From positions 4,278,001 through 4,342,000 of the forward strand of contig OX638368.1 in the NCBI GenBank assembly GCA_951812925.1: a stretch of 64,000 nucleotides of DNA. The letters are read 5' to 3'. The DNA comes from Calliopum simillimum (lineage: Eukaryota > Arthropoda > Insecta > Diptera > Lauxaniidae). This document shows, in pieces, positions 34,560 to 45,963 of this stretch (position 1 is its first letter; every line of letters starts with the position of its first letter). A program made the position numbers and the translations under genes. The notes under the pieces are model-generated. The model ran no database searches. It had not been told where the DNA came from and saw only the letters and a list, made by a program, of their open reading frames with translations.

Positions 34560-35461
34560 TTGGGTGTACAACTTAAAAACCGGAATTTGACGGTGGATGT
34601 CCGTACTAACAAATATCGTGAAAGCTCGAACTTTATATATATGTCATTTTGAAGGTACATTTGACAGCTGTCAAAATCAGTCAACAAAACAATTTTATCT
34701 TGTGTGCATCATTATTATTTTTCACGATGAATAACTTCGAAAATTGGAGAAAAAGACAGCATTTGCGGGGGGGTTCTAGTGGGTCATTTTTTTGCAAAGA
34801 AAACAGCTGCCGAAAGTCATCGCATTCTTGTAGAAGTTTATGGGGACTATGCTGCAGCTGAATCAAGCTGTCGTGAGTGGTTTAAAAGTGGTTATTTTGA
34901 TGTCGAAGACAAAGAACGTCCTGGTCAGGACCAGCTAGGTGTGATCCATTATGAGCTGTTGCCAGGTGGCCAAACCATTAATGCTCAATTCTATCGTCAA
35001 CAATTGATCCAATTGAAGCAGAAAATCCAGGCAGAGCGACCAACGTATGCGACCAGACATGAGTCAATCATTTTTCACCACGATAACGCTCGGCCACATA
35101 TTGCTGCCCCAGTCAAAAATTACCTGGAAAACTACGGAAAACAACGGATGGGAAATTTTGCCCCACCCGCTTTATAGCCCAGACCTTGCACCATCAGACA
35201 ACCATTTGTTCCGATCGGTGCAGAATGCCCTATCAGGAATACGCTTCACTTAAGTTCAAGATATCGAAAATTGGCTCGATTCATTTTTGGCCGCCAATCC
35301 GGCGCAATTTTTTTGGGATGGAATTCATAAATTGCCTGAAAGATGGGGAAATGTTGTAGCTTCCAATGGACAATACCTTGAATAAAATATATTGTAACAT
35401 TTTTCCACAATAAAGCATAAAATTTCGCAAAAAAATTCCGGTTTTTAAGTTGTACACTGTG
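34560..35461 (+). mobile_element. mariner, 902-bp internal-deletion derivative
   Basis: Terminal repeats GTGTACAACTTAAAAACCGG are present in inverted orientation at both ends (34564-34583 and 35437-35456), with TA duplications at 34558-34559 and 35462-35463. A complete mariner would be about 1.25-1.3 kb. Confidence 0.9.
34727..35385 (+). pseudogene. mariner transposase with central deletion and frameshifts
   Basis: Starts MNNFENWRKRQHLRG, shifts frame within a G run near 34770, then reads FFAKKTAAESHRILVEVYGD (DNA-binding region) and VEDKERPGQ. It jumps directly to LGVIHYELLPGG in the catalytic domain, so about 110-130 residues are missing, including the first catalytic aspartate. HHDNARPH with the second aspartate remains. 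A frameshift near 35145 precedes YSPDLAPSDNHLF with the third, and one stop lies near 35250. It ends WGNVVASNGQYLE. Mos1/vertumnana side of mariner. Inactive. Confidence 0.85.
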
Positions 35462-36102
35462 TACTGTTCATAAAATGAATAGCAAAATATGAAAATCAAA
35501 TACTTAGTGACTTATTGCAATTACTTCCAATCCCCACTCTGTAAAAGGTAAAATCAACAACAGAAAAACAAAGCTGTAGCTAAATAGTTGAACGTTTAAT
35601 TTGAATCCAAGCAATTTTTTTTAAGCTTGGCATAAAATTTTTATGGGCTACTGCTAATCTAAAGGCTGTTAAATATTGCGCACTTGATGCCTTCTTACTT
35701 AGTTGAACCTTTGATTTTGTCTTTGCTTTCAGCATGCACTGCCTGTAGTCGCTGTACCGCTGCTGCTGTAAAAAAATGCTGAAGCAGCATAAAAAGAAAC
35801 AAATAAAAAAAAAAAACAACCAACTCAACAAAGAAAGTGTTAAGAAAGTTAATTTATTTGCTTAGAGATGTCAGAGCATGAGAAAAATTTTTAAATTTTT
35901 TCTATTCTTTCTGGGCGCTGTGTGTAGCGCAGCGCATTCAAATTGAATTTTATGCAAAAATGTTAATGTTATTTTTTTTTTATTTTTAATTTTATTTTAA
36001 ATTTTTTATCAGCATGAGTTGCTGCGGAAATTAGGGAGAAATTTACAACTCTGCTCGTGAGTGTTGTTGATTTTTGATTTTCAGTAAGATAATTTTTCAT
36101 AG

Positions 36103-36130
36103 CAAGTTCGTTGCTGTAGTCTTTTGTTTA
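36103..36130 (-). repeat. dispersed GACTTAAG motif, copy 7
   Basis: The minus strand reads AAACAAAA then GACTACAGCAACGAACTTG, two mismatches in the core. Confidence 0.75.
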
Positions 36131-36159
36131 TCACACACAGTTGAATGCCAACAGATAAG

Positions 36160-36188
36160 CAAGTTTGTAGCTTAAGTCTTGCGTTTTA
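36160..36188 (-). repeat. dispersed GACTTAAG motif, copy 8
   Basis: The minus strand reads AAAACGCAA then GACTTAAGCTACAAACTTG, one mismatch. It lies 57 bp from copy 7 in the same orientation. Confidence 0.8.
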
Positions 36189-37980
36189 GATACTTTAATT
36201 TTATTTTGATTTGTCACAAAAAACAAGAAGTAGAAAAATTTCACTACAATTTCACTTCCTTGAGATAAAAATTAGACAACAACAAAAAAAAACAATTTGT
36301 CACAGCCTGTTACAATGTTGATGCCATCGCTGTCTTCCTGCATGTCTTTGGCTATAATATATCCAAAATTGCAATGCATATGTAACTCATATGTGTGTGC
36401 GTTGTACAGCAGCCAGCACCCGCTCGCTACGCCGCAATTTAACAAAGGGCAAGGCATCATCGTCTGCTGCCATCCCAAGAAAGCTTTCACATGGTAAGAG
36501 AGCAATAAAAATTGTTGCTGCTACGTTTGCATCTGATCGAAGTGAATTTATTGCTTAAAGAAAACTTTTTATTTTCGTAATTTTAAAATGTAATTTTTCG
36601 TGTTTTTGGTTTGGGGTTTTTTTTGTACGCTGACTTGGCGCAATGCATTTCATTGAAGTGATTTTGCAGTTTCGATGATGCGATTGCCGATAATATGGAT
36701 GATGATGATGCAGGAAGCGCATAATTAAGATAAAAGTTGTGAAACACATGAAATTGCAGCAGCAACAGCAGCCAAAGGCAAAAATGTCATTGTCCAAAGC
36801 ATGCTGTACATTTTTAGGGTGGATCTTAATAGTAGCAAGATCCACAGATGAATGGTTTGCCAGCTCCACTTCTGATTATGGCCATCTTAGCCATGCATCA
36901 CAGGTGGATATATCATACATTTGTTTTTAGTATCGAAAATAGCGTCCAAGACTTATAAAGTAATTATCTCTATTAAGAAATTATTTAGTCGATTATCGTT
37001 TTGAAGGAACCCACTGAGAGATAAAAGCAGCAGAAAGATGGCACTGCATGATAAAAAATTGATATGCTCAAATTTGAAATGAACTGGAACAACATGAAAC
37101 CTCTAGTAAGTCAGTTTGCTTAGAATTTGATATTTGTTTGTGTGAAATTGTTTGCTTTATTTTATTTTCGTAAAGTTGTCAGCCCTAAAACAGAGAACCA
37201 CCCTAATGCATAAGTATTTGTATGCTGCTGCTTTTAATATCCAGCCTGCTTTTCTTCCAAATCAAATAAAACAAAAAACAAAATAAAAAACGATTTTACA
37301 TGCCAAAACGACCACGTAATCATCTCGTATGTCTTGTAATGGCATGTTTTTTTTCGTCTTCTTTTGTTTCAACTACTTAAATTTACACAATAAAATTTTT
37401 ATAAATGGTCAGCGACATCAATACATGAGTATTTTTTTTCAGTTTTTTTGCTGACTTAATTCTTCTTGGCTCTTGCTTCACACGCCCCTACTTCGTTGCG
37501 GTTGTAAAATTTGCGCTTTTAATTGCAATTTCTGTGATTCGATTATGTAAGTTGTGTGAATCGATGCATATAGTGGCGTATACAACAACACCAGCAGCAC
37601 CATGGTACATCAAAGTGTTAATTATTGAGTGAAATTTGTTAATATGAAATGTTGCTTTTTTTTTGTTACTGTTATCAAGCATATCAATGTATGATTGCAA
37701 TTAACATGGCCACAGCAAGTAGAAAGATAACATTTCTGCTTATTGAAAGTGACCATCTTCAAAGAAAAATTCAAAAATTTCCACATTATGGAGTGGTAAA
37801 AAGAGGAAATAAATTTTTTGTTTCCGTAGGTTCACGATTTCTGTTGAATTTTTTTTCAGTGTGCGAAAAAAGAGAGTTATTTTTTTTTTCTAGCGTAATC
37901 TCTCCAAAGTATCTTGGTGATACCACCAGAGCCACCATCAAAGGATTTGACTACTTAAAAGGGTGATTTTTCAAGGTCTC

Positions 37981-38005
37981 ATCACATCACATCACATCAC
38001 ATCAC
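37981..38005. repeat. (ATCAC)5 microsatellite
   Basis: Five perfect ATCAC units followed by ACAAC. Confidence 0.95.
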
Positions 38006-38049
38006 AACACATGTTTTCGCTACCAAAACAACTAAAAAACTTGTTAACT

Positions 38050-38076
38050 AAGTTCTTTTCTTAAGTCTTTCGTTTT
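38050..38076 (-). repeat. dispersed GACTTAAG motif, copy 9 (diverged right half)
   Basis: The minus strand reads AAAACGAAA then GACTTAAGAAAAGAACTT. Confidence 0.65.
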
Positions 38077-38159
38077 AAAAAATCAACGTTTAATTGTTTT
38101 TGTCTTTTATGTTAAAGAAAATTAGTAAAAAGCGCCAATTTTCAAAATAACCTTAAGCT

Positions 38160-38188
38160 AGGTTCGTTGCTAAAGTCATTTTGTTTTG
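38160..38188 (-). repeat. dispersed GACTTAAG motif, copy 10
   Basis: The minus strand reads AAAACAAAAT then GACTTTAGCAACGAACCT. It is 110 bp from copy 9 and in the same orientation. Confidence 0.7.
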
Positions 38189-39177
38189 AAAATAAAAATC
38201 GTACGATTTTTAGCATTTTTCGTGGAATGTTAATTGGAAAACTACAACTTCATCGACAGCATCAACTGCATTATCATAATTTAACATGACTCTTCGATAA
38301 GTTCATATATTTTCTTGTTGTTGTTACTATCTAGGTACTTGGTTTAGCTCATTATTTTTGTTTTTTTTTCGTATTATGATGAACAAATGTAATTTTGCTG
38401 AAAATAAAAGTGAAATTTTTCCGCGAGTGCTGCTGCCTCTTAGCAACAACACTCATTCATTCACCCTCAACACATAACAACAATACAATACAACACGGTT
38501 TATGGCAATAACACAATGGCCACAACAGCCACAGTAAGCAGCAGCACTCAACATCACAGTACACACTCGCTTGCTGACTGAGTGCTTGGCGCATAGCAGC
38601 GTTTGATTGAAAAGCACTCGAAGATTCATTTCAACAAAAATTTATGTTTTTGAGGAGCTCGTCAGTCTGTCTGTTTGGCTGTCGAACGTTAACTATCTAA
38701 TGTGTTTTTTTTCAATTCTTTTTATTGTTGTTCGTGGGAGTGCAAGTAATGATTTCTTAAAATTTTTTTTTTTTGAAACAGACTGTTTAGTAAAGTGTTT
38801 ATTGTTATGTATGTTGGTTTCACTTGACAGTTGCTGTTTGTTGGGAGTTATAGGTGAAACCAAAAAAATAAAAAATAAACCGTCATATAATTGTTGTCCA
38901 AAATAATTATGTAGCATGTTAAATAGTAAATTATCACAGTAGGGGAGTTGAAATAAGCATTAGAAAAATTAAAAAAGAAAAATAACTTTCTTGAATAAAC
39001 CATGTTTGCATAATGTAATTAAATATTTAATAGTTGGCTCAGTTTACAATGAGTTATGCTGCGGTAAAAGCGCAATCAAATAAGAGGCAGGCATTAGCAC
39101 TTTGGAAACGGTATGTTGTGCTTTAAACGGATGAAAAATGGCCATATTTCTTTCATATTATTTCGTTTTTGAAAATA

Positions 39178-40098
39178 CAGGGTGGCTGATTCGAACTGTT
39201 ACCAACTTCAGATAGACTTATCTGACAGATGGAACATGACAGCTGTCTAAAAACTGGCATGATGTAAGTTCATTCTATTGTCAACAAGTAACCAAAAGCA
39301 TTTGCGCGTCAATTTATTGAAAATAAAAAATTTTCGAAATGGAATTCAAACGTAATAGTGTGATTGCTCTTTATTTGGCTGGAAAATCGCAACCAGCAAT
39401 TGTTCGTGAGCTGAAACATTTAAAAGTGAATAAAATGTTTGTGTATCGGACCATAACACGTTACAATGGTACCGGCAGCGTTGCCAAACGACATGGTGGT
39501 GGTCGGAAAATAACTGCAACTGGTTCGAAAGGTGAAGGCAAATGGCTGCCGAGGTGAAAATATCGCGTGAACGAATGCAACACATATTGTCAAACAAGCT
39601 CGGACTAAAGGCCCTCAAGTTCCAAAAGGTGCATGATCTCACTCCTGCTCAAAAAAAAGCTAGGCTCGATAGAGCCAAGGAGTTGTTGCGCTTGCACGCC
39701 GCCGGAAATCTGTCACAAATTGTCTTCTCTGATGAGAAAAATTACTGTATCCAGCAATATGTAAACAAACAAAATGATCGGGTTTACTTGACAGAGAAGT
39801 CCTACGAAAATTTAAATGTTCGTTTGGCCACCAGGATGCAGGCATCACCGCATGTGATGGTTTGGGCTGCAGTGACTGCTGATGGGCGCTCACCACTCGT
39901 TTTTTTGGCCGCTGCGACTCGTTCTTCGACCGTCTACGGGCCATAGTTAAGGCCAAAGGTGGCCATATCAAAAATCTCAAGTAGATTCTTAAAATTTGAA
40001 CATTTTCCAACAATTATAGCGTTTGATCAATAAAATCTGTGCATGGAAACTAAAAATATAGTCTTTTGAATTGGTAACACTTCGAATCAGTCACCCTG
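39178..40098 (+). mobile_element. Tc1-like (ITm) element, 921-bp internal-deletion derivative
   Basis: Terminal inverted repeats of about 29 bp begin CAGGGTG(G/A)CTGATTCGAA and continue to TGTTACCAA. They are flanked by TA at 39176-39177 and 40099-40100. The internal coding sequence is partial. Confidence 0.9.
39339..39984 (+). pseudogene. Tc1-like transposase with two internal deletions
   Basis: Starts MEFKRNSVIALYLAGKSQPA, with helix-turn-helix and GRKI(T) block VAKRHGGGRKITA. After a deletion and frame change near 39530 it reads VKISRERMQHILSNKLGLKA, DLTPAQKKARLDRAKELL, IVFSDEKNYCIQQYVNKQND (first catalytic aspartate, SDEK) and VMVWAAVTADGRSPLVF. It then jumps to DSFFDRLRAIVKAKGGHI and a stop. 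The segment with the second D and third acidic residue is deleted. The family resembles insect ITm D37-type transposases. Inactive. Confidence 0.8.
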
Positions 40099-40100
40099 TA

Positions 40101-40870
40101 GTCAATAAATAAAAATTGCGAATAATTAAAATCGGTACTTTGAAAAAAAAAACGACAAATATTTTTAACGAAAAACGTAGCAAATATAAAGTTTTTAGAT
40201 ATTCTTAATCGAAATTGTTAGAAATAAAGAATTATGGATTTCAAACACACAACATCATAGAAAAACAACGTTTATAAGTATTTGTTGAATAAAACTAATA
40301 TTTTGGATATTTCTAAATGAAAAACTATTTAGATATCATACATTCCACGCCTAACGTAAAAAGATTTGACTTCACCATTTTCCATTTCGCTGAAATTCAT
40401 TTCAGGCCAAAAACAATAAAAATGGTTATTGTAATTGACGAAAAGTACCATTTTATTGTATGCATTGATTTCAAAGCAAACGCTCCATGGCCTAATTTTT
40501 TGACCTCCCAAAATATTTTTCTTGCATATTAACCCAAAATTATTGTCTATCTTCAGCAGACTTCGAGTTGTGATTTTTTTTTAAATTTCAAAATTTGCAA
40601 TCGACCGATATGGTTTCACAAAATTGCCCATAACTAAGACATTTCTTAATTGTTTTTCATGTTCTGAGCTATTTTGGAAAGGTAGTAAGTAAAATCGATT
40701 ATTAGCACAAAGTAAGCTTTCGGCTATTTGTCAAAAAGTATGTACTATATTTACTACTTTTTACGTACTAAGATTAATAAAAACGCTCAATGACCTAGTT
40801 TTTAGTTCTTAAATATTATTTTGATTTTGATTTTATATGAAAGGTAATTTTGTTTTTTTTTCACAAAAAG
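40101..40870. other. sequence without genes
   Basis: AT-rich; nothing recognised. A short open frame at 40317-40532 has no domain. Confidence 0.45.
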
Positions 40871-40879
40871 TATTTTGTA

Positions 40880-41215
40880 AGTTCGAAAAAAAAATATAAT
40901 TTTAGTACTAAAAAGTTTTAATTTTGGTACTAAAAGTTGTAATTTTAGTATTAAAAGTTGTAATTTTAGTACTAAAAAATTCTAATTTTAGTATTAAAAA
41001 GTTGTGGTTTTAGTACTAAAAAGTTATATTTTTAGTACTAAAAGTTGTGATTCTAGTTCTAAAAACTTATTATTTTAGTACTAAAAGGTTCTAATTTTGG
41101 TATTAAAAATTTGTAGTTTTAGTACTAAAAAGATGTAATTTTGGAACTAAAAAAATTTTAATTTTAGTACTAAAAAGTTGTAATTTTAGTACTTAAAAGT
41201 TCTAAATCAGTTTTA
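40880..41215. repeat. minisatellite, unit about 22 bp (TTTTAGTACTAAAAAGTTGTAA)
   Basis: About fifteen imperfect units of 'aattttagtactaaaaagttgt'. Each carries the palindrome TTAGTACTAA. It shares the TAGTACT word with the array at 10150-10565. Confidence 0.9.
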
Positions 41216-41435
41216 CCAAAACACAAAAAAACTGAGACTATAGCCTGATTCAATACCCTTACAAAATGAAATCGGTTAAGAAATGTGTTGGTCATTATTT
41301 GCCGATTTTGCCATTTTTAGTAGTTTTGTCCTAAAACGAAACTATATATGTTTTGAATTTCAGTGAAATTCGAGATGGTGATGTCGATTCTTGTCACGCT
41401 AGATATGGAATGGTTTAATATTTAATATTATTTTA

Positions 41436-41881
41436 TCATACTACTATATAAAATACAACGTCAGTATATCTGTGTCTCCATAACTCGAGCACCATTTGTC
41501 CGATTTGCATGGTTTTTCCTTTTCTTTATAGATATTATGCATGACGAGGTTTTAAGATACATTTCATTTTGAAATACCTTCGGCTTCGTCCGGGTTCTTG
41601 GATAATCACATAATTCAAAAATCAGTTATCCGATTTGCATGATTTTTTGCTTTCGAAGACATGCTATCAGGTGAGATTTCTAATTTGAAATACCCTCGGC
41701 TTCGCCAGGAATATTAAAAAATTCTGGCACCGGGACAAATAACATTCGCTGGGAAAATGTCCAATACAGAGATCTTAAAGTAGACCTTCTGAAACTGTTT
41801 GACAGATATGCATGGGATTATGTTCATACATTTTTAAAAAGCATCGGGAACGGGCGAACGAAGTCGTTCCCGGGCTACTAG
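41436..41881 (+). mobile_element. non-autonomous Helitron with clear 3' hairpin and CTAG end
   Basis: Begins with A, then TCATACTACTATATAAAATA. It contains two tandem modules with 'tccgatttgcatg' and 'gaaatacc.tcggcttcg'. The 3' end has a stem GGGAACG/CGTTCCC (41845-41871 region) followed by GGGCTACTAG and T, the classic Helitron terminator. No Rep/helicase coding sequence. Confidence 0.75.
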
Positions 41882-42452
41882 TTTTATATATAAAAATTAA
41901 AGTTTGTGCGTTAGTATTATATTTTATAGACTCGAAACCACTGACTGATTTCGATGAAATTTTCACATTATGTTAGTGTAGATCAAGCAAAGGTTATAAG
42001 CTAGAAAAATGAGTGGTGCCACGCCCATAAAAAACTTAATTCGTTATATCTCTGAAACTGTTTGACGTATAGGAATAAAATTTTGCACATATGTTAAGGG
42101 CACTAAGCCAAATACCACACATTAGAAAAATAAGCGGTGCCATGCCCCTAAAAAATAAAATTAGACAGATTTCAGAAATAGTTTGACTCATATTGGAAAA
42201 ATGGGTGGTGCCACGCCTCTAAAAAACACAACTTGACAGATGTCAGAAACTGTTTGGCACATAGGAATGACATTTGGCACATACATATATTAAGGTCACT
42301 AAGCCAAATAACATTCATTAGAAAAATGGGCGATACCACGCCCCTAAAATCAATATATGACATATTTTAAAAACATTGGGATGTAATCTGGCACATATGT
42401 GAAGGGCATTAGCCAAATAATATTCAGTAAAATCTCACCGGGCAAAAGCTAG
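41882..42452 (+). mobile_element. second non-autonomous Helitron, abutting the first
   Basis: Begins 'ttttatatataaaaattaaagtttg' right after the CTAG of the previous copy. It then has four modules of about 115 bp with 'gggtggtgccacgcc.ctaaaa' and 'gcacatatgttaaggg.actaagcca'. It ends CACCGGGCAAAAGCTAG. Related to 24210-24600. Tandem joining of two Helitrons is a known product of rolling-circle read-through or of insertion at a shared site; which applies here is open. Confidence 0.65.
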
Positions 42453-42689
42453 TCGATAATAAAATTTTTTCCATATTCTCAATTGATATTGATAGGAATC
42501 GTAGAAAAAACAATTGCCATTTTTGTCAATAAATATTTTGGTAATTTTGGCTATAGATCATTAAATAGAATCTATGTAAAATTTAAAAATAATTTTTTTC
42601 TTTCTTCTCACTTTTATATTATAGCAAAGTATAGAGATTTTTGTTGGCCTTATGCTGCTCCTAGGAGTTAAAGAAGAATACATACATAC

Positions 42690-43030
42690 AGATTTTCGCC
42701 CTTTTCTTTACAAATCTGACCTGAATGAATTTAAAAACTGCAACTTTTAGGCATATGGCGTACTTCCAGACCAGATCGTGTGGCTAGTTTTTGCTAGTAG
42801 CATTAGGCAGCCTTTATTTTCGATACTTTGCATTTTGGCTTTTTAAAATGGTTTCTCATTTTCCGAGTTATCAATCGTTGAACACGATTAAAATTTAATT
42901 TAGACTTTTGAATGGTATTGAGATAACTTTACTTCAATTTATGATAACTTGAAAAGTAAGGGTCTAATTCTAAAACTAGATATTTACGGTTCAATAAAGA
43001 GGATTATGGCTGTTTGATGTCAGTGGTCAA
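42690..43030. repeat. degenerate relative of fold-back family F
   Basis: Matches the 27.5-28.2 kb element in the order 'ggcgtac.tcc', 'tagtt', 'gcatt..gcagcc' and 'ttttccgagttatc', and includes an inward copy near 42950-43020. Divergence is high. Confidence 0.4.
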
Positions 43031-44130
43031 TGATATGCATATTTGTTTGATGAAGGAAAAAAACAATAGTAGAAAAGTCTAAAATAAGTGTAAGTTCAAA
43101 TTTCCAAATATTTTAAAATTAGTTTTTCTCAAAACTATAAAGTTTGAGTTAACAATACAACTCGGAATAATAAATAATAATATTTTTTCTTCAAGTGTAA
43201 CTTTCATTTTCGCTACAATCGCTGAAAGTTATAACTCATAACTTATGAAGTGACAGCAAAGTGTTTTGTCAACTTTTTGTTGAAATAATAATAAAAAAAG
43301 AAGAAATATTAACAAAATGCACTTTTTTTGTCAGGTTTTACGATGTCTTCTTTACTTGGCTCAGTAGACAGAGGGTTGCTACCAGACAGCAGCCGTTAAA
43401 GCAACTTTTATTTTCGCATGAGTGATGTCTTGAGGAATTGTAGTGTATTATTTTGTATGTTTTGTTTCAAACACATTTGATATAATAAACCAAGCGTTAA
43501 ATGAATAAAAAATAAAAACAATAATAAAAACTATTGAATAATTCTTATATGTAGTTGTAAAAGTTATAAGACGAAGAAAAAAACAGAAATACAAACTACA
43601 ATTATTACGTTTACGGACATCCTACGAAAATTTCGTTGCTTTCATTAAACAAAATAAAACAATTGTTTCCACATAACAGTAACAATAAAAACAATAACAA
43701 CAACAACAGCAATAAGATTTGATTGATTTGTTGAAAAGTATTTCGTTGGATTTCGTTTTCGATTTTGTTTGTTTTGTGTTTTTATCGTTTGCCATGCCCG
43801 TTGATCACTTGAATAATTTGTTGAAATTTGTTACAAAAAAAGCAGGTAAATCCAATATTGGCCATAATTTTGAAATAATTGTAAAGTAAAAGTGATTCAG
43901 ATTTTTAACTTTTGCCAATTGTAAGTTTTGATTGGATAAAATTTGAGGAAATAGTTTTTAAAACTTTTTTTTTGTTGATTTTTTGCAAATCATTGTGCAC
44001 CATCTATTGTGCACATCACTTCAAATTTAGTTGTGCGAAATTTTTTTGAATTTTTTTCCTCCTCCTATCATTATAACATAAAAATGCTCGTTAATCACGT
44101 TATTTAATGCATAACAGCATTAGCGACAGT

Positions 44131-44154
44131 AACAACAACAACAACAACAACAAT

Positions 44155-44184
<30 letters not shown>
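44131..44184. repeat. (AAC)n microsatellite
   Basis: About 17 AAC units with one ATA interruption. Confidence 0.95.
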
Positions 44185-44185
<1 letters not shown>

Positions 44186-44440
44186 TTAACAACAATGGAA
44201 AAAAATGCAACTATTATTTAAAGCAGCTTTTGTATTATAGCGCCTAACGCATTAAATTTTTAGCTGTTAATTTGACATAAAAATGACAAAATTTGCGATT
44301 TGTTGCTTTTTTCCGCGCTTATGCAATATTTCGAAAAAAACACAATTATTTTTTTAAGTTTTTTGCATTATTAGTTGATGGCTTGCAGTCTTTTCTCTAC
44401 GGTCATAAAAGTGCTTGCACATTGTTAACTTTAATGTAAA

Positions 44441-44469
44441 AAATACGAAAGACTTAAGCAAGCAACTTG
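44441..44469 (+). repeat. dispersed GACTTAAG motif, copy 11
   Basis: Reads TACGAAA then GACTTAAGCAAGCAACTTG, close to the core. Confidence 0.8.
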
Positions 44470-44475
44470 ATGTTT

Positions 44476-44502
44476 AGTTTGTCGCTTAAGTCTTACGTTT
44501 TT
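44476..44502 (-). repeat. dispersed GACTTAAG motif, copy 12, inverted partner of copy 11
   Basis: The minus strand reads AAACGTAA then GACTTAAGCGACAAACT. Only 6 bp separate it from copy 11, so the pair could fold into a hairpin. Confidence 0.8.
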
Positions 44503-45084
44503 CAAACATTTAACGGTAATACGAAATTTTTGCAAAACCAAAAACAAAAAATGTGTTTTAAACTTTAACTGAGCCATTCATTCTCTGGCTAAATCGATTG
44601 GATCCAGAAATAAAAAATATGTATGAAGCCAACACATTTAGCAATATGACTTTTGGTAAAAATTTCAAAACGTTATGACTTTGTCTATTATTGTCTATTT
44701 GTCATATGTATATCAGTGAATTTGCTGTAATTTGCTGCGGTACTTCACTTTTTATTTAATAAAATCAAAAATTTTAAAAAGAATTTCCTAAAACGCATAT
44801 TTATTCTGTAGAAAAATCCTTGTAGGACCGATGGAGTCAATTGTTTCAATAGTCCAATCTTTGGTATAGTTTTTTTGTAAGTAGTCCATAATAGACAACA
44901 CTTAAAACTAGAATAAATTCACTTAAATTATCAATTGTTTCAAAAACGGTCCAAATATAATGCAACGTTGGTCAATTGTATCAAAAATGGAAAAGGCATA
45001 ATCCGTCATTAGTATCAAAAGTGGTCCAGTTGTGTATCGATTATACTCATAACTTTACTGACTACGTACTGTACGTCGATTGTG

Positions 45085-45160
45085 AAGAAGAGCAAACGAT
45101 AGTGTATCAGTTTAGTGCGTGGAGAGGCCCGGGTTCAAATCCTCCACTCGGTGATTTTTA
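45085..45160 (+). ncRNA. tRNA-like remnant (A-box/B-box, possible SINE head)
   Basis: TAGTGTATCAG (45100-45110) fits the pol III A box with one mismatch. GGTTCAAATCC (45132-45142) fits the B box exactly, and a T5 run follows at 45155-45159. GTGGAG and CTCCAC flank the B box as a short stem. Spacing between the boxes is too small for a whole tRNA and no acceptor stem pairs, so it is at best a deleted tRNA or SINE relic. A weaker B-box-like GGGTTCCAAACTC lies on the minus strand near 45281-45293. Confidence 0.3.
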
Positions 45161-45963
45161 ATTCCAATTTTTAAATTTCTATTAATTTGTACACGATTTG
45201 TCTAAAGAGTCTTCGGAGAAGAAATGAAATGTCCAACATAGCAGAGGTATAAAGTAATAAAAAAAATTTTCATCCACACTGAGTTTGGAACCCGGCACAC
45301 ATTGCTCAGAAATATGTAACAAACTCTTTAGTACAGTCGGCTATGAAACCTTTTGAAATTTTTGTGTAAATTTTATGAATTTCAAATTAAATTTATTGAA
45401 ATTTATAAATAAAATAAAAATAAAAAATTGGCCTTTTTCTGGTCCGATTGTAATGCATAAGGAGACAATTGGTTACGCCCAATGACAAACAATGTAAAAT
45501 ATAAATAGAACTTTATATGTGATGAGACCACAGTTTGAACTGGTCGGTTACTCTCATGGAGTAGTTTGTAAACTAGTTTTGGAATAGTCTGTGGTCCTGC
45601 GGGGATTCTTTTGATACGATTTTTTCCCACACATATACAAAGCATAGCAAAAGTAATGTCATAATTTGAAATGACTGCCGTTTTATTAAAAATTAAAAAA
45701 CTTGGGCATTGTCTTCATAAAAAGTTAAGCAAAAGTTTTACAAATTGTTTACATAAAACTTAAAATTGAAAAAATTATCGGTCCACCTGAGCACTTTTTG
45801 AGTTGATGATTTCACCGTACTTTGAATTCTAACTCCAACTAGTTGGGCTTATGTAAGCTGATCCTTTATTTGTTTTTAACATACTTATATATCAAAACCC
45901 AATAACTTTTAACATCATTTGTAAATTTTAATGTAGGAGGATAGAGTCGCCTGCGGTCATCGG

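Larger units (their letters stand above)
35464..39175. other. sequence without genes; four motif copies
   Basis: CAG/GCA patches are at 35755-35770 and 36755-36775. An (ATCAC)n microsatellite is at 37981-38005. Dispersed motif copies are at 36103, 36160, 38050 and 38160. The stretch is otherwise AT-rich, with poly-pyrimidine patches. No domain was recognised in the short open frames, including 38607-38906 and 36555-36869. Confidence 0.5.
43031..45960. other. sequence without protein genes
   Basis: Contains (AAC)n at 44131-44184, a pair of motif copies at 44441-44502, and tRNA-like promoter boxes near 45100-45142. Loose repetition of 'caattgt(t/a)tcaaaaa.ggtcca' occurs at 44840-45040. No coding signal. 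Confidence 0.5.

Noticed and set aside
44131..44184. CRISPR-like periodicity
   Set aside because: It is a plain (AAC)n microsatellite with no spacers; no CRISPR array is present in the window.
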